A stretch of 64,000 bases of DNA from JAHEEL01 sp963836085 (GTDB lineage Bacteria; Actinomycetota; Acidimicrobiia; Spongiisociales; UBA5794). Under the pieces are notes generated by a model that searched no databases, was not told the DNA's origin, and saw only the letters and a program-made list of their open reading frames with translations. Below are positions 36,090-45,542 of this stretch, piece by piece. The DNA lies in the NCBI GenBank assembly GCA_963836085.1, contig CAWIHT010000008.1:62001-126000 (forward strand), read 5' to 3'. Both the position numbers and the translations under genes were made by a program. The stretch's first letter is position 1. Every line of letters begins with the position of its first letter.

Positions 36090-36637
36090 GTGGCCTCCTC
36101 TTCGATCAGGGTTCGGAGTCGTGCGAGTCCGCGTCGCACGTCGGAGCGGACGGTGCTCTCCGTCCTGTCGGTCGACGCGGCGATCTCCGCGTACGGCAGG
36201 CCAACCACGTGATGCAGGACGACGGCGGTTCGCTGCGGCGCAGGGAGAGCGGCGAGGCGATCTCTCCACGCTTCGAGGCTCACCGCATTCACGGCTTCGG
36301 CTGCGGCGTCTCCATGCGTGTCGACGCGGTCGAAGGTCAGGTGCGCCTCCGGGTGGCGTGCGGCGGTGCGGGCCCGGTTCCGGCAGAGATTGAGTGCGAT
36401 CGTCCAGACCCACGGCCTCAACTGAAGACTGCGAATCCGGTCTGCCTCATAGGTACCAAGCGCCCGATACACCCGGACGAACGTCTCCTGGGTCACGTCC
36501 TCGGCGTCGTGCCGGTTGCGGGTGAACTGGAGCACCCCGGAGAACACGCCGTCCTGCATCGCCCGTACGAGATCCGGGAATGCCCCATCTCGGTCGGATG
36601 CGAGTCGCTGCGGCAAGCGGTCGAGGGTTGTGGTCAT
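36086..36637 (-). CDS. ECF-type RNA polymerase sigma factor
   Basis: 183 residues. Region 2 shows FTRNRHDAEDVTQETFVRVYRAL and region 4 shows LPAPQRTAVVLHHVVGLPYAEI followed by the helix-turn-helix STVRSDVRRGLARL. ATG 36637 is chosen as the start of region 2. It is translationally coupled to the DNA-repair gene, which suggests it controls or is co-induced with the alkylation response. No anti-sigma gene is next to it. Confidence 0.9.
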   Translation of the reverse strand: MTTTLDRLPQRLASDRDGAFPDLVRAMQDGVFSGVLQFTRNRHDAEDVTQETFVRVYRALGTYEADRIRSLQLRPWVWTIALNLCRNRARTAARHPEAHLTFDRVDTHGDAAAEAVNAVSLEAWRDRLAALPAPQRTAVVLHHVVGLPYAEIAASTDRTESTVRSDVRRGLARLRTLIEEEAT

Positions 36638-36677
36638 CTCAAGTGCAAGAACCCCGAGGGCCGACGAAGCGTTGCAC

Positions 36678-37082
36678 TCACGATTCGGCGAGGAGTTCGG
36701 CGAGGAGGAGCAGGACCCGCTGATCGATCTCGTCCCTGATCGGGCGCACCTGCTCGGGAGGTAGCCCGGCCGGATCGGGGACATCCCAGTCGAGGTAGCG
36801 CTTGCCCGGATAGATCGGGCATGCGTCCCCGCACCCCATGGTGATGACCACATCCGACTCCAGGACCGCTGCGTCTCTGAGGCGTTGCGGTTGCTCGCCA
36901 CTGATGTCGATGCCGAGTTCCCTCATCACCTCGACGGCCGACGGATTGACTCGGTCACCGGGCGCCGACCCTGCGCTGTGCACCGCAACCCGCCCGGCGC
37001 CGTGATAGGAGAGCAATCCTGCCGCCATCTGGGACCGCCCGGCGTTGTGCACACACACGAAGAGGACGGTTGGTTGCTCCAT
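36678..37082 (-). CDS. arsC: Arsenate reductase, low-molecular-weight phosphatase type
   Basis: 134 residues. The P-loop is VLFVCVHNAGRSQMAAG (C-x5-R with Asn and Ser), the second redox region is MGCGDACPIYPG and the Asp-Pro loop is WDVPDPAG. This pattern is typical of thioredoxin- or mycothiol-dependent ArsC rather than of tyrosine phosphatases. It reduces arsenate to arsenite, which Acr3 at 7238-8296 could export. It begins a leftward group with the sigma and ogt genes (40-bp gap to sigma). Confidence 0.9.
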   Translation of the reverse strand: MEQPTVLFVCVHNAGRSQMAAGLLSYHGAGRVAVHSAGSAPGDRVNPSAVEVMRELGIDISGEQPQRLRDAAVLESDVVITMGCGDACPIYPGKRYLDWDVPDPAGLPPEQVRPIRDEIDQRVLLLLAELLAES

Positions 37083-37294
37083 GACTCCTCCCGAATGAGT
37101 CCGACTCGCATCGAGAGTAGACCTGGAGTCCCGCGTGCGTGGCCCGAATCGCGCGGAGAATTCGTCTCCTACGCCGAGGGTCGGGAAGACAACTTCAGGC
37201 CGATGTTCGGCAACCGGGGTGTCGCCCAGTTGCGCGGGTTGATGGTCTATCTGGGTATGAGGTCCGACGGGCCCGATGATGTGATGGAGTACTG

Positions 37295-38314
37295 ATGATG
37301 CGCACACGATTCCTGCTCTTGTTGATTCCGTTCACCGTGGTCATATTGCTCTTGGCTGCGTGCGGCGAATCAGCCGACGACGCTGCCGACACGACGCTCG
37401 CTGCGCCCACAACAGCGGCGGACGCGACCACTACGACGGCGGTCACGACGACAACAGCGGCCACCACCACGACGACGCAACCGCCAACGACCACGACGAC
37501 TGAGCCGGAGAGCGCGTTCGCTGCTCCGGAGGTCTATGAGCAGGTCGCTCTGGACTACTGCTCGCAGTGGCCCGATGTCGAATCGATGCTGACCGATGAC
37601 GCCAACTACGCCGAGGTCACTGGCGATCGCTTGACCGTCCCCGAAAGAAACGGATTCTCCAAGGGTGTCAGTGACGACGTTGTCGTTGGCCGTGACGCCG
37701 TCGCCGCCGCGGTCTCCGGTGCGGAGGGCGTCATCGTGGAGTGCGGCGCCCCGGCCGTCGTGTCAGGCGATTGGGTCGCGCTTCCGGTCTCGTCGGCATC
37801 TGAGGATGGCTCCGGTACCGTGGCAATCTGGGCGCTGCGAATCGTCCGCGGCCACGTCCAGTGGCACTTCGCCTACGGGACCCCAGCCACCGACCCTCCT
37901 CCGCCCGGCGAAATCCCGAACGCGGCCCTCGTTGCCGAGGCTCGAGAGTTCTGCGCCATCATCGAAGGCACCGACTACGTCCGAAGCGCCGAGGACTTCC
38001 TCGGAGCGATGACCGACGACCCGGCGGTGCACAACAACGCCGAAGGTCTGTACTGGACCGGAATCGATGAGGTCGATTCCATGATGGAGAGCTACCCGAA
38101 GTCCGACCAGATCTGGTGCGGCGACGAGATCATCACCAATGGAGACTGGTCTGCTGAACCCATCACGATCGACAACCCGCCGTACAACCTCAGGAATGTC
38201 GGCATCATGGTCCGCCACCATGTCGAAGGCCAGATCCACTCCGAGTTCCCCCACTTCACCCGGGAGTCGGGCGAAATAGCCTGGGGTCTCCCCCTCGAAG
38301 ACCTCGAAGGCTGA
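37295..38314 (+). CDS. Lipoprotein with Thr-rich linker, unknown mature domain
   Basis: 339 residues. The signal ends LLLAACGES, followed by DDAADTT and a linker of about 40 Thr-rich residues. The mature part seems to contain two related halves: one starting YEQVALDYCSQWPDVESM and one starting EFCAIIEGTDYVRSAEDFL, both of a size fitting SnoaL/NTF2-like folds, though I cannot confirm this. Its signal-peptide region is nearly identical in DNA to that of the next lipoprotein gene. Two ATG in tandem (37295, 37298) can start it. Confidence 0.7.
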   Translation: MMRTRFLLLLIPFTVVILLLAACGESADDAADTTLAAPTTAADATTTTAVTTTTAATTTTTQPPTTTTTEPESAFAAPEVYEQVALDYCSQWPDVESMLTDDANYAEVTGDRLTVPERNGFSKGVSDDVVVGRDAVAAAVSGAEGVIVECGAPAVVSGDWVALPVSSASEDGSGTVAIWALRIVRGHVQWHFAYGTPATDPPPPGEIPNAALVAEAREFCAIIEGTDYVRSAEDFLGAMTDDPAVHNNAEGLYWTGIDEVDSMMESYPKSDQIWCGDEIITNGDWSAEPITIDNPPYNLRNVGIMVRHHVEGQIHSEFPHFTRESGEIAWGLPLEDLEG

Positions 38315-38429
38315 ACGCCATGACCCAACCCCTCAACGCCGCCGCGCACCCGACGACCGGGGTGTCGCCCACCGGCAGCGGCCGCTGGTCCATCCGGGTG
38401 AGAGAAGCCCGACGATGTGAAGGAGCCTG

Positions 38430-39494
38430 ATGATGCGTACTCGATTCCTGCTCTTGTGGATCTCGCTCCCCGTGGCCGTCTTGGGTGTGTCGGGATGCGG
38501 CGCCTCAGGCGACGACGCTGCGGACACGACCCTCGCATCGACCACAACGGCGACCGAGACGACTCCTACGACGGCGGCGACTACGACGACCCAGCCTCCG
38601 ACGACGACTGTGTTGGCGACCGCTCAGCCAACTACGACCTGGACCAGCGATGCCGTTGTGACGGCGGTGGACAACGGGGTGGTCTACCACACGGATGCGG
38701 AGGGTGATTGGACGGCCGACGTGTTCTATCCCGTCGGGGACGGTCCCTGGCCTCTGGTCGTGGTGCTCCCACCTCAGATGAGCGTCGACTACGTCGGCAA
38801 GGCGTTGGCGGAGCGCGGCGTGGTAGCCGTCGTAGCCGACTCGTGGACAATCAAGGGATGGGTGGACCCGGCGCCTCATCTGCATGGGGAGATGGATCGG
38901 GCTGCGTGTGTCGTGGGCTGGGCGCAGGCGCACGCCGCCGACTACAACGCCGACCCGGAGTCGACAACTGTTGACGGATACTCCGGGGGCGCCATGGCGG
39001 CTGCGTGGGCAGGACTCGGTCTGGCCGACGACTCTATGTGCGACTATCCGATCTCGACGCTTCCGGTCGGGTTGGTGTTTGGCGAGAGCCAGTTCCTGTT
39101 CCAACACGAACGCTGGGACGATTCGTTCGCCTCCGGTGATCCCGAGCCGCTCGCAACACTGGACGGCTTCTTCAATGCTGACCGGTGGAACGTGTCGCCC
39201 GATCTTCAGGTGGCGCTCTGGTCGGCCGTCTATCCGATCGCCGAGACCCGCGCGGTTGAGAACCCGCCGAATGCCGATTCGTGGATGTGGTTGCGAGAAG
39301 CGGCGACCCCTGTTGTGGACGACCTCACATTGCTCGGCGCACTCGACGATGAACGGATTGCCTTTGTAGACAACGCTCTGCTCATGGAACAACGAATGCA
39401 ACAAGCAGGCGTCAGTGTCCAGAACGACGTCTACGACATTGGGCACCTCTACACCGAGGAGGTCTACGACCTCATCATGTCAATCCAACCCTGA
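38430..39494 (+). CDS. Alpha/beta-hydrolase-fold lipoprotein
   Basis: 354 residues. Signal with lipobox VSGCGAS, then the DDAADTT motif and a Thr-rich linker, then a hydrolase fold: PLVVVLPPQ, ERGVVAVVADSW and VDGYSGGAMAAAWAG (nucleophile Ser in GYSGG). Catalytic His is probably in DIGHLYTEE. It is a paralogue of the lipoprotein at 41757. Exported esterase or peptidase activity is possible. GGAG lies seven bases before the tandem ATG. Confidence 0.78.
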   Translation: MMRTRFLLLWISLPVAVLGVSGCGASGDDAADTTLASTTTATETTPTTAATTTTQPPTTTVLATAQPTTTWTSDAVVTAVDNGVVYHTDAEGDWTADVFYPVGDGPWPLVVVLPPQMSVDYVGKALAERGVVAVVADSWTIKGWVDPAPHLHGEMDRAACVVGWAQAHAADYNADPESTTVDGYSGGAMAAAWAGLGLADDSMCDYPISTLPVGLVFGESQFLFQHERWDDSFASGDPEPLATLDGFFNADRWNVSPDLQVALWSAVYPIAETRAVENPPNADSWMWLREAATPVVDDLTLLGALDDERIAFVDNALLMEQRMQQAGVSVQNDVYDIGHLYTEEVYDLIMSIQP

Positions 39495-39557
39495 CAGCAC
39501 CCACCTCAGCCCTCCAAGCCAGTCATGGGCGGGGTTTCGGACGGTCGTGTGTGACGT

Positions 39558-39587
39558 TTGGCACTTATCGGGGGTTGCGGACATATA
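39558..39587 (+). promoter_or_regulatory. Promoter upstream of the first sigma/sensor pair
   Basis: TTGGCA (39558-39563) and ACATAT (39581-39586) are 17 bp apart, a good housekeeping-type pair, with TATACA overlapping just downstream. The start codon of the sigma gene is 40 bp beyond. Confidence 0.45.
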
Positions 39588-39626
39588 CAGGGTGAGAGTG
39601 CGTCTCGTGTCCTCGCGGGAGGAATC

Positions 39627-40169
39627 GTGGAGACCGATCGTCGGGTATTTGAGCGGATGTTCAGCGACTACTACGACGACGTTGTCCGCTACTGCCTCCG
39701 ACGTGCGAGTCGAGAGGATGCGTTGGATGCGGCCGCTGAGACGTTTCTGGTGGCGTGGCGGCGCCGCGAAGCGATCCCCGAGGGTTCTGAGTTGCCCTGG
39801 TTGTATGGCGTCGCACGGCGCGTCCTGGCGAACCAGCGGCGTTCGGTGGGCCGTCGTGATGCGGCGATGGCCCGGTTGCAGGTCGTGTCTTCGGCTTCGG
39901 GCAACGAGCCGGAGCCGCAGGTCCTTCGGAGTCAGGACGCTGACGATGTCGTGGCGGCTCTTGGGCGTCTCAAGGATGCTGATCGTGAAGTGATCCTCCT
40001 GGCTGGTTGGGAGGAACTGGACCGTGAGGAGCTGGCTTCGGCGTGTGGCTGTACCGCGAACGCGGTGACGAAGCGCCTCAATCGTGCGCTTGACCGGTTG
40101 GGGCGCGAGTTGGGTGCGGTGGAGCGGAGCCGGGGAGGGTTCTTTGGCCGGAGGAGGGTGGCGAGATGA
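39627..40169 (+). CDS. ECF-type RNA polymerase sigma factor
   Basis: 180 residues. Region 2 is FERMFSDYYDDVVRYCLRRA with DALDAAAETFLVAWRR, and region 4 is LKDADREVILLAGWEELDREEL with the helix-turn-helix TANAVTKRLNRALDRLG. The GTG at 39627 follows GGGAGGAATC. Its stop overlaps the start of the membrane protein gene (ATGA, 40166-40169), the usual layout for a sigma factor and the protein that controls it. Confidence 0.9.
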   Translation: METDRRVFERMFSDYYDDVVRYCLRRASREDALDAAAETFLVAWRRREAIPEGSELPWLYGVARRVLANQRRSVGRRDAAMARLQVVSSASGNEPEPQVLRSQDADDVVAALGRLKDADREVILLAGWEELDREELASACGCTANAVTKRLNRALDRLGRELGAVERSRGGFFGRRRVAR

Positions 40170-41694
40170 CTGAGCGTGATGATCTTCTGCGTCGGGTCGC
40201 CGGGGTAGATCCGTACCCAAGCGACCAGCCGTTGCCAAGCGACATCTCCGACTCGCGTCCTCCGGTTGCGATCCTGATCCAGGGTGGAGACGACGTCGAT
40301 CGTGTGTCGCCACACGAACGAGCGAGGACCACCCGTTGGTGGCGCGGCCCAGCAGTTGCAGTGGCTGCTCTCGTGGTGGCGCTTCTTGTCGCGATTCCGA
40401 TCCTTCTGATCGACGGCTCAGATGACCCTGTCGCGAATACGACAACTGCACCAGCCTCGACCACGGCTCCGACGACACCCGACGAGCCCGCCAACGCGAT
40501 GCTCGTCACTCCTGAGATCGGCGCCACCTGGACGCTGGTCGCGACCGTCGATGACTGGCTGACCGAACCTTCCCTCGTCGACGGTGAACTGTTCGCGATC
40601 CGCCGGGGGCTCGACAGCAATGCGGAGCCCAACTCGGAGGGGATTCTCGAGGGGATGGTTGTGGGCTTCGGCGGCGAGGATGACGGCTCTCCACCCGACT
40701 ACTGGAGATCTGTTGACGGCGTGGCCTGGACCCGCACCGATGAAGGCGGACCCCCACCCTCGGGAGACGCCGCAGTCGCGGGCGCGAGCGTGTCCGTGGA
40801 ACGGGTCATCTCCGAGGGCGAAGGCGGCACACGGGTCGACAACGTTGTCATGGCGACCAGTAGCGGTGCCTTGCCGCGTGCGATCAACCTGCGACCCTTC
40901 CAAAACGACTGGATGCCCCGTGTCATGATGGGGGATCTGGGCTGGGTCGTCTTCTCGCCAGCGCTGGAAGTCGGGCTCGCTGGGAACGGCAGCCAAGGGC
41001 CTCGAATCGGGAACCTCGGGCTGTGGTACTCCCCTGACACCGAGACGTGGTTTGAAGTGACCGACCGGGGACCACTCGCCGACAACTATGGCGACGTCGG
41101 CCCGATCGACTATTCGGCGAAGGGATCGTCGTCCGCGACGACGACATCCTGGTCTTCGCCGCCACGGCTGAGGACGTCGGTTGGGGGATCGTCAGCCAAC
41201 TCGAGACAGAGATCTGGCGACTCGAACTATCGCCGGGAGAACCCGCCGAAGCATTTGACTTTGCCACACAGAGCCTGTGCGACTGGTTCTCTCCCGCAGA
41301 CATCGATGCAATCGTCACATCGACGTACGAAGAGCTTGGCGTACCACTTGACCCCAGGGACGAGATGGAGCAGCGGGAAGGCCAGAACTCCGACTGCTAC
41401 TGGGCTTGGCCGGTAGTGACGCTCTCGGAACGGCATGAACCTGTCGACTGGGCCGGGACGACCGGCGCCCAGCATCCAGCGCTCGACGACAGCGTTGTCG
41501 TCTCGATCCACGAGCCAGGCTTCTACGGGTTGATGACCGGACTCGATGCCCTCCTCAGGGTCGACGGCCATCCAGAACCGCTGTGGTTCGGTCACGCAAC
41601 ACCGGAATCCGTCAGCGGCGACGTCGAAACCATCAACACACTCGGCCTCAGCATCGCCAACAAGATGCTCAAGAAAATGGGATGGATTGAGTAG
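40166..41694 (+). pseudogene. Single-pass membrane protein coupled to an ECF sigma factor, split by a one-base frameshift
   Basis: The first frame (from 40166) gives a short cytoplasmic tail, one transmembrane helix (about residues 60-80), a Thr-rich linker and an extracellular domain with YWRSVDGVAWTRTDEGG and LWYSPDTETWFEVTDRG, both BNR/propeller-like strands. At GCGAAGGGATCG (41118-41129) the sense stops: frame 1 continues as Ser/Arg-rich nonsense. The frame starting GGGATC at 41122 reads GIVVRDDDILVFAATAED and runs on to a natural end at 41694 (...MLKKMGWIE). One missing G in a G run restores a single gene of about 509 codons. It is a real mutation, or an assembly error. Confidence 0.8.
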
Positions 41695-41756
41695 CTACTT
41701 GGTCGAAGTGCACCCGCCCATATCGGCACGCTGGACAAGGACGAGGAGTCCCACAC

Positions 41757-42839
41757 ATGCAACCGTTCACCCTCCGCATCCTGCTCTCGTTCACCTTGGT
41801 CGCGTTGCTGGCTGCGTGCAGCGGATCGAGCGGCGAGGCTGCGGATACGACCGTCGGTCCGGCGACCACCGCTGCCCCGACGACAACGACCGTCGCTCCA
41901 ACCACAACCACAACTGCACCGACAACCACGACTACATCTGCGCCGATGGCGACGACCACGACCATTCCTGATGCGGCGTTCACGGAGACGGAGGGCTTCA
42001 CCTATCTGACGATCGACGGGGAGGCGCTCGAGGGGGACATCTATGTGCCGGAGGGCGAAGGGCCTTGGCCCGTCGTTGTCATGTTCCACGGCTACTCATG
42101 GGTCGGCAAGGACGATTCCGAAATCACCGTGGTCGCCGAGGCGGCAGCAGCAGCGGGGATGCGAGTGTTCGTACCGGACTGGCCGATGGTGACTGATGTA
42201 TTCATGCCGGAGTTCTTTGACCCTGTCACTGCGATCGCCAACTGTGCGGTCGCGTATGCCCAACCGGACCCAGATGATTCCGTACCGATCGTCGTCTACG
42301 GATTCTCTGCGGGAGCCGTGCCGGCATCCTTTGCGGCGCTCAGCCCGGCCAGCGAACCGATCCCCGGTTGCGTCGCCGTGAATCCGCCGGCACCGATCAC
42401 CGGAGCGGTTCTCGGCGATAGTGAGTACTTCCTGCGCTCAACGCTCTTCGACCCGGCGTTCGATGCCGATCAGGAAGCGATGCAGGCCGGGATTGCGGAG
42501 ATGGTCGATCCGAGCCACTGGCCGCCCGACATGGAGACACGGTTCTTCCTTTGGGCCGTCGATTGTGGCCCCGCCTTACGGACGTTTGACGATCCGTGGG
42601 ACGAGACCGGGTGGCTGGCACAGCGAGACCCCGACGGATCGATTCGAGACGACCTCGACCGTCTCGGCCAACTCGACGACGGAGTCATCAGCGCCATCGA
42701 CGAAGCAGAGTTGTTGGGACTCCGTCTCGAAGAAGCGGGCATCGAAGTGAACGTCGAGCGCCATCCAGGTGGACACACCAGCCTCGACAAGGTGCCCGAA
42801 CTCGTCGACTACCTCACACAAGCGGCCGGTATCAGCTGA
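41757..42839 (+). CDS. Alpha/beta-hydrolase-fold lipoprotein (dienelactone-hydrolase-like)
   Basis: 360 residues. Signal ends LLAACSGSSGEAADTT, then a 45-residue Thr-rich linker, then a hydrolase fold: PWPVVVMFHGYSWVGKDD, VFVPDW, VYGFSAGAVPASFAA (nucleophile Ser in GFSAG) and RHPGGHTSLD with the likely His. It is a paralogue of 38430-39494 in its mature part, while its signal and linker DNA match the propeller lipoprotein at 45543. Its exported substrate is unknown. Confidence 0.8.
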   Translation: MQPFTLRILLSFTLVALLAACSGSSGEAADTTVGPATTAAPTTTTVAPTTTTTAPTTTTTSAPMATTTTIPDAAFTETEGFTYLTIDGEALEGDIYVPEGEGPWPVVVMFHGYSWVGKDDSEITVVAEAAAAAGMRVFVPDWPMVTDVFMPEFFDPVTAIANCAVAYAQPDPDDSVPIVVYGFSAGAVPASFAALSPASEPIPGCVAVNPPAPITGAVLGDSEYFLRSTLFDPAFDADQEAMQAGIAEMVDPSHWPPDMETRFFLWAVDCGPALRTFDDPWDETGWLAQRDPDGSIRDDLDRLGQLDDGVISAIDEAELLGLRLEEAGIEVNVERHPGGHTSLDKVPELVDYLTQAAGIS

Positions 42840-43046
42840 GAGAACAGCCCACACACCCCCGCCCATGTCGGCACCACTACCTGCCTCGGCCTGTCGCGCA
42901 TACCCCCGAACACGGGCGGCCCGAACGGGATGTGGAGTACGAACACACCATCTCTCAGGGTGGCGCGTGGGGGTGGGGCCTTCTGGTTCTTGTCATAAGA
43001 ATCGTTTGGTGAGACCTTGTAGAGGTTGAGGACTGGGAGGACCGGA

Positions 43047-43514
43047 TTGGTTGCCTCGACGGAGCAGGCCACTGTCGCATTCAGCGAGTTCTTCTCGGAG
43101 ACCGAGCCGATCCTGCGTCACGCGCTCGGTGCGAGTTGCGGTCCCGAGGTCGGCCGTGAGGCGGCCGCGGATGCGTTCGAGTACGCGTGGCGTCATTGGG
43201 ATCGGGTCTCGTCGATGGAGTATCCGGTCGGGTACCTGTTTCGGGTTGGGCGCAGCGCCGCGAAGAAGTACCGGAGGACACCCGTCGTTCCAGATCCGCC
43301 GGACGAGGCGTCTCTGCCGTGGGTTGAACCTGGTCTTGTCCCTGAGCTTCGGCGACTGTCGGATCGGCAACGAACCGCCGTCGTACTGCGGCACAGCTTC
43401 GGCTACACCTATGACGAGATCAGCCGCGTGATGGGCGTGTCGATTCCGACGGTCCAGAAGCATGTTGAGCGGGCGCTCGCAAAGCTTCGTCACACGCTGG
43501 AGGTGGCGTCATGA
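43047..43514 (+). CDS. ECF-type RNA polymerase sigma factor (SigE-like)
   Basis: 155 residues from TTG 43047, which has GGGAGG five bases ahead; a TTG at 43026 would add seven residues. Region 2 is partly shortened (FSEFFSETEPILRHALG, AADAFEYAWRHWDRV). Region 4 reads LSDRQRTAVVLRHSFGYTYDEI with helix SIPTVQKHVERALAKLRH. Its stop overlaps the start of the propeller membrane protein by four bases. Confidence 0.87.
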   Translation: MVASTEQATVAFSEFFSETEPILRHALGASCGPEVGREAAADAFEYAWRHWDRVSSMEYPVGYLFRVGRSAAKKYRRTPVVPDPPDEASLPWVEPGLVPELRRLSDRQRTAVVLRHSFGYTYDEISRVMGVSIPTVQKHVERALAKLRHTLEVAS

Positions 43515-45520
43515 CGCAGGACGTGATCCGACAACTCGAAGCGTACGGTGCGTATGCCGATGCAGTTGCTCCTGCGATCTCGACCGATGAACTCGACCAC
43601 CGCAGCGCTGGACGCGTCCCGGCCCGCACACCGCAGCGCCGAGCGTTCCCGAATTGGGTGGTCGCTGTTGGCGCAGCGGCCGCCGTGTTCATCCTGATCG
43701 GCGGAGTTCTGTGGTTGATCGGTGGCTCTCGCACAGATGTGATCGAGGAGCCGACGCCGGTGTCCACGACACCGCCGACGCCCACGGCTCCGACACCGAG
43801 CCCCGAGCTTGCCCCGGTCATCACCATCGACGCCGGCCAGGTCAACTATCCGCTTGCGAGTGACCAGACGAGTGGAGTCGCCGTTTCAAACGGCATGCTG
43901 TGGGCGTCGACTGGGTCTGGCATCGTCCGCTGGGATCTGGAACGCAAGAGTGCACAGTTGTTCACGTCCGCCGACGGTCTCCCGTACTCCTCTGGCCGCA
44001 TCGCGGCCGCGCCGGACGGAACGGTGTGGGCGTTCAACTGGAACCAGGACCTCGCTGTGTTCGACGGAACCCGCTGGGCAGAACCGGACGGCTACGACCA
44101 GATCAACATTGTGGGCCTGCGATGCCGGGGCGATGATGGGTGCCTGAACCCGAGCACGGCGATGGCCGTCGGACCCGACGGTCTCCTCTCAATAGCCGTC
44201 GGGCCGGAGACGCTGCTCCAGTACGACGGCATCGACTGGAGCGTCCACCCCGAGACTCCAGCCGAGACACACGGCGTTGGCGCCTCTGCCTGGGCGATAG
44301 ATATTGCCGTGGCGTCGGACGGCACGAATTGGATAGCTTCATCGGAGGAATTGCTGGCATACGACGGAGACTCGTGGGATCGATTCACGATGGACGATGG
44401 CCTCCCATCCGGGATGATCAGTTCCGTAGCTGTGGCCCCGAACGGCAATGTCTGGGTCGGAATGACAGACGAACTCGAGGGGAATCCGTCGGGTGGGGTC
44501 GCCCGGTTCGACGGCGACACGTGGACCATCTTCGACGAGACCGACGGGTTGCACGACAACAACGTCGTTGCGTTGACCGTCGGGCCGGACGGCACCGTGT
44601 GGACCGTCCACAGCAACACAACACCCCTGGGTGTTGCGGAGGAGCCTGCCACGGGCGGTGTCTCACGCTTCGACGACGCAACTTGGTCGTCAACATCAAT
44701 CACCAACGTAGGCATACCCTTCGGCTGGGGTGGCGCCGCAGTCGACGACACGGGAACGCTCTGGATCACGTCCCGCTGGGGTGTCATCGGATTCGATGGA
44801 ACAGACGCGACGGTGCTGCGATTCCCGGCAGGAACGAGATCGCCAATCAACGCCCTTCCGTCCACACTGCCGTCTCAGATACTCCCAGCCAGCGAAGACC
44901 CGTTCGAGTGGCGACGGGACTCGGTCAGCAGCGAAACCGCTGAGGCAATCGGTGTACAAGAACTGGTCAAGGGGAGCGGTTGCTACGGAGGCGGTGGCGA
45001 GCAGCGTCCGACCGCAGTCCTCGAGTTCAATGGCGGCAGCATCGAGTTCTCGCTGGGCCGCCGGCCAACCCCAAACATCGTCGTCACGGATGCGGCTGGC
45101 ACCGTCACCCCGGTCGGGAACCCGTTCGGTGAGCTTGCGTGGCTGTGCAGCGTCGCAACCACCGACACGCGCATTCTCGCCGTCGGATCCGGCGTGTCAT
45201 GGAGTGACGACGGCATCACATGGCACGGCATCGAGGCCTTCGGGCAATACGCAGGCTCGAACAATGACGGATCGAACCTCATGTGGGCCGCCGCGGGACC
45301 GGGGGGCTACTTGGTCTTTGGAGGCGAGGGTATTGGAGGCGAGGGTGCTCTCTGGTTCTCCGAGGACCTCCAGACATGGTACGAGACGCCTCTCGAGGGA
45401 GACGAGTTCACCGGCACATCAGTTTGGGGGTGGGATGGGCCGACCGGCGTTGTTGTCGGCGAGGAGATCGTCATCACCATGTTCGACGAACGGTGGATCG
45501 GCACACGGAGGGACGGGTGA
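43511..45520 (+). CDS. Membrane-anchored beta-propeller protein coupled to an ECF sigma factor
   Basis: 669 residues. A short cytoplasmic N-terminus (about 45 residues) carries no zinc-type anti-sigma motif. One transmembrane helix follows (FPNWVVAVGAAAAVFILIGG, about 46-70), then a Thr/Pro linker and a large extracellular propeller. The blades resemble two-component-regulator propeller repeats: GMISSVAVAPNGNVWVG, NNVVALTVGPDGTVWTV and RIAAAPDGTVWAF. The last third has BNR-like strands (VSWSDDGITWHG, ALWFSEDLQTWYE). Position and topology make it the likely regulator or sensor of the preceding sigma factor. Confidence 0.82.
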   Translation: MTQDVIRQLEAYGAYADAVAPAISTDELDHRSAGRVPARTPQRRAFPNWVVAVGAAAAVFILIGGVLWLIGGSRTDVIEEPTPVSTTPPTPTAPTPSPELAPVITIDAGQVNYPLASDQTSGVAVSNGMLWASTGSGIVRWDLERKSAQLFTSADGLPYSSGRIAAAPDGTVWAFNWNQDLAVFDGTRWAEPDGYDQINIVGLRCRGDDGCLNPSTAMAVGPDGLLSIAVGPETLLQYDGIDWSVHPETPAETHGVGASAWAIDIAVASDGTNWIASSEELLAYDGDSWDRFTMDDGLPSGMISSVAVAPNGNVWVGMTDELEGNPSGGVARFDGDTWTIFDETDGLHDNNVVALTVGPDGTVWTVHSNTTPLGVAEEPATGGVSRFDDATWSSTSITNVGIPFGWGGAAVDDTGTLWITSRWGVIGFDGTDATVLRFPAGTRSPINALPSTLPSQILPASEDPFEWRRDSVSSETAEAIGVQELVKGSGCYGGGGEQRPTAVLEFNGGSIEFSLGRRPTPNIVVTDAAGTVTPVGNPFGELAWLCSVATTDTRILAVGSGVSWSDDGITWHGIEAFGQYAGSNNDGSNLMWAAAGPGGYLVFGGEGIGGEGALWFSEDLQTWYETPLEGDEFTGTSVWGWDGPTGVVVGEEIVITMFDERWIGTRRDG

Positions 45521-45542
45521 TCACATGGAGTGGAGAGGATTC

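Noticed and set aside
44730..45542. 700-codon version of the propeller lipoprotein
   Set aside because: The extra 271 codons overlap the upstream sensor gene and remove the lipoprotein signal from the N-terminus.
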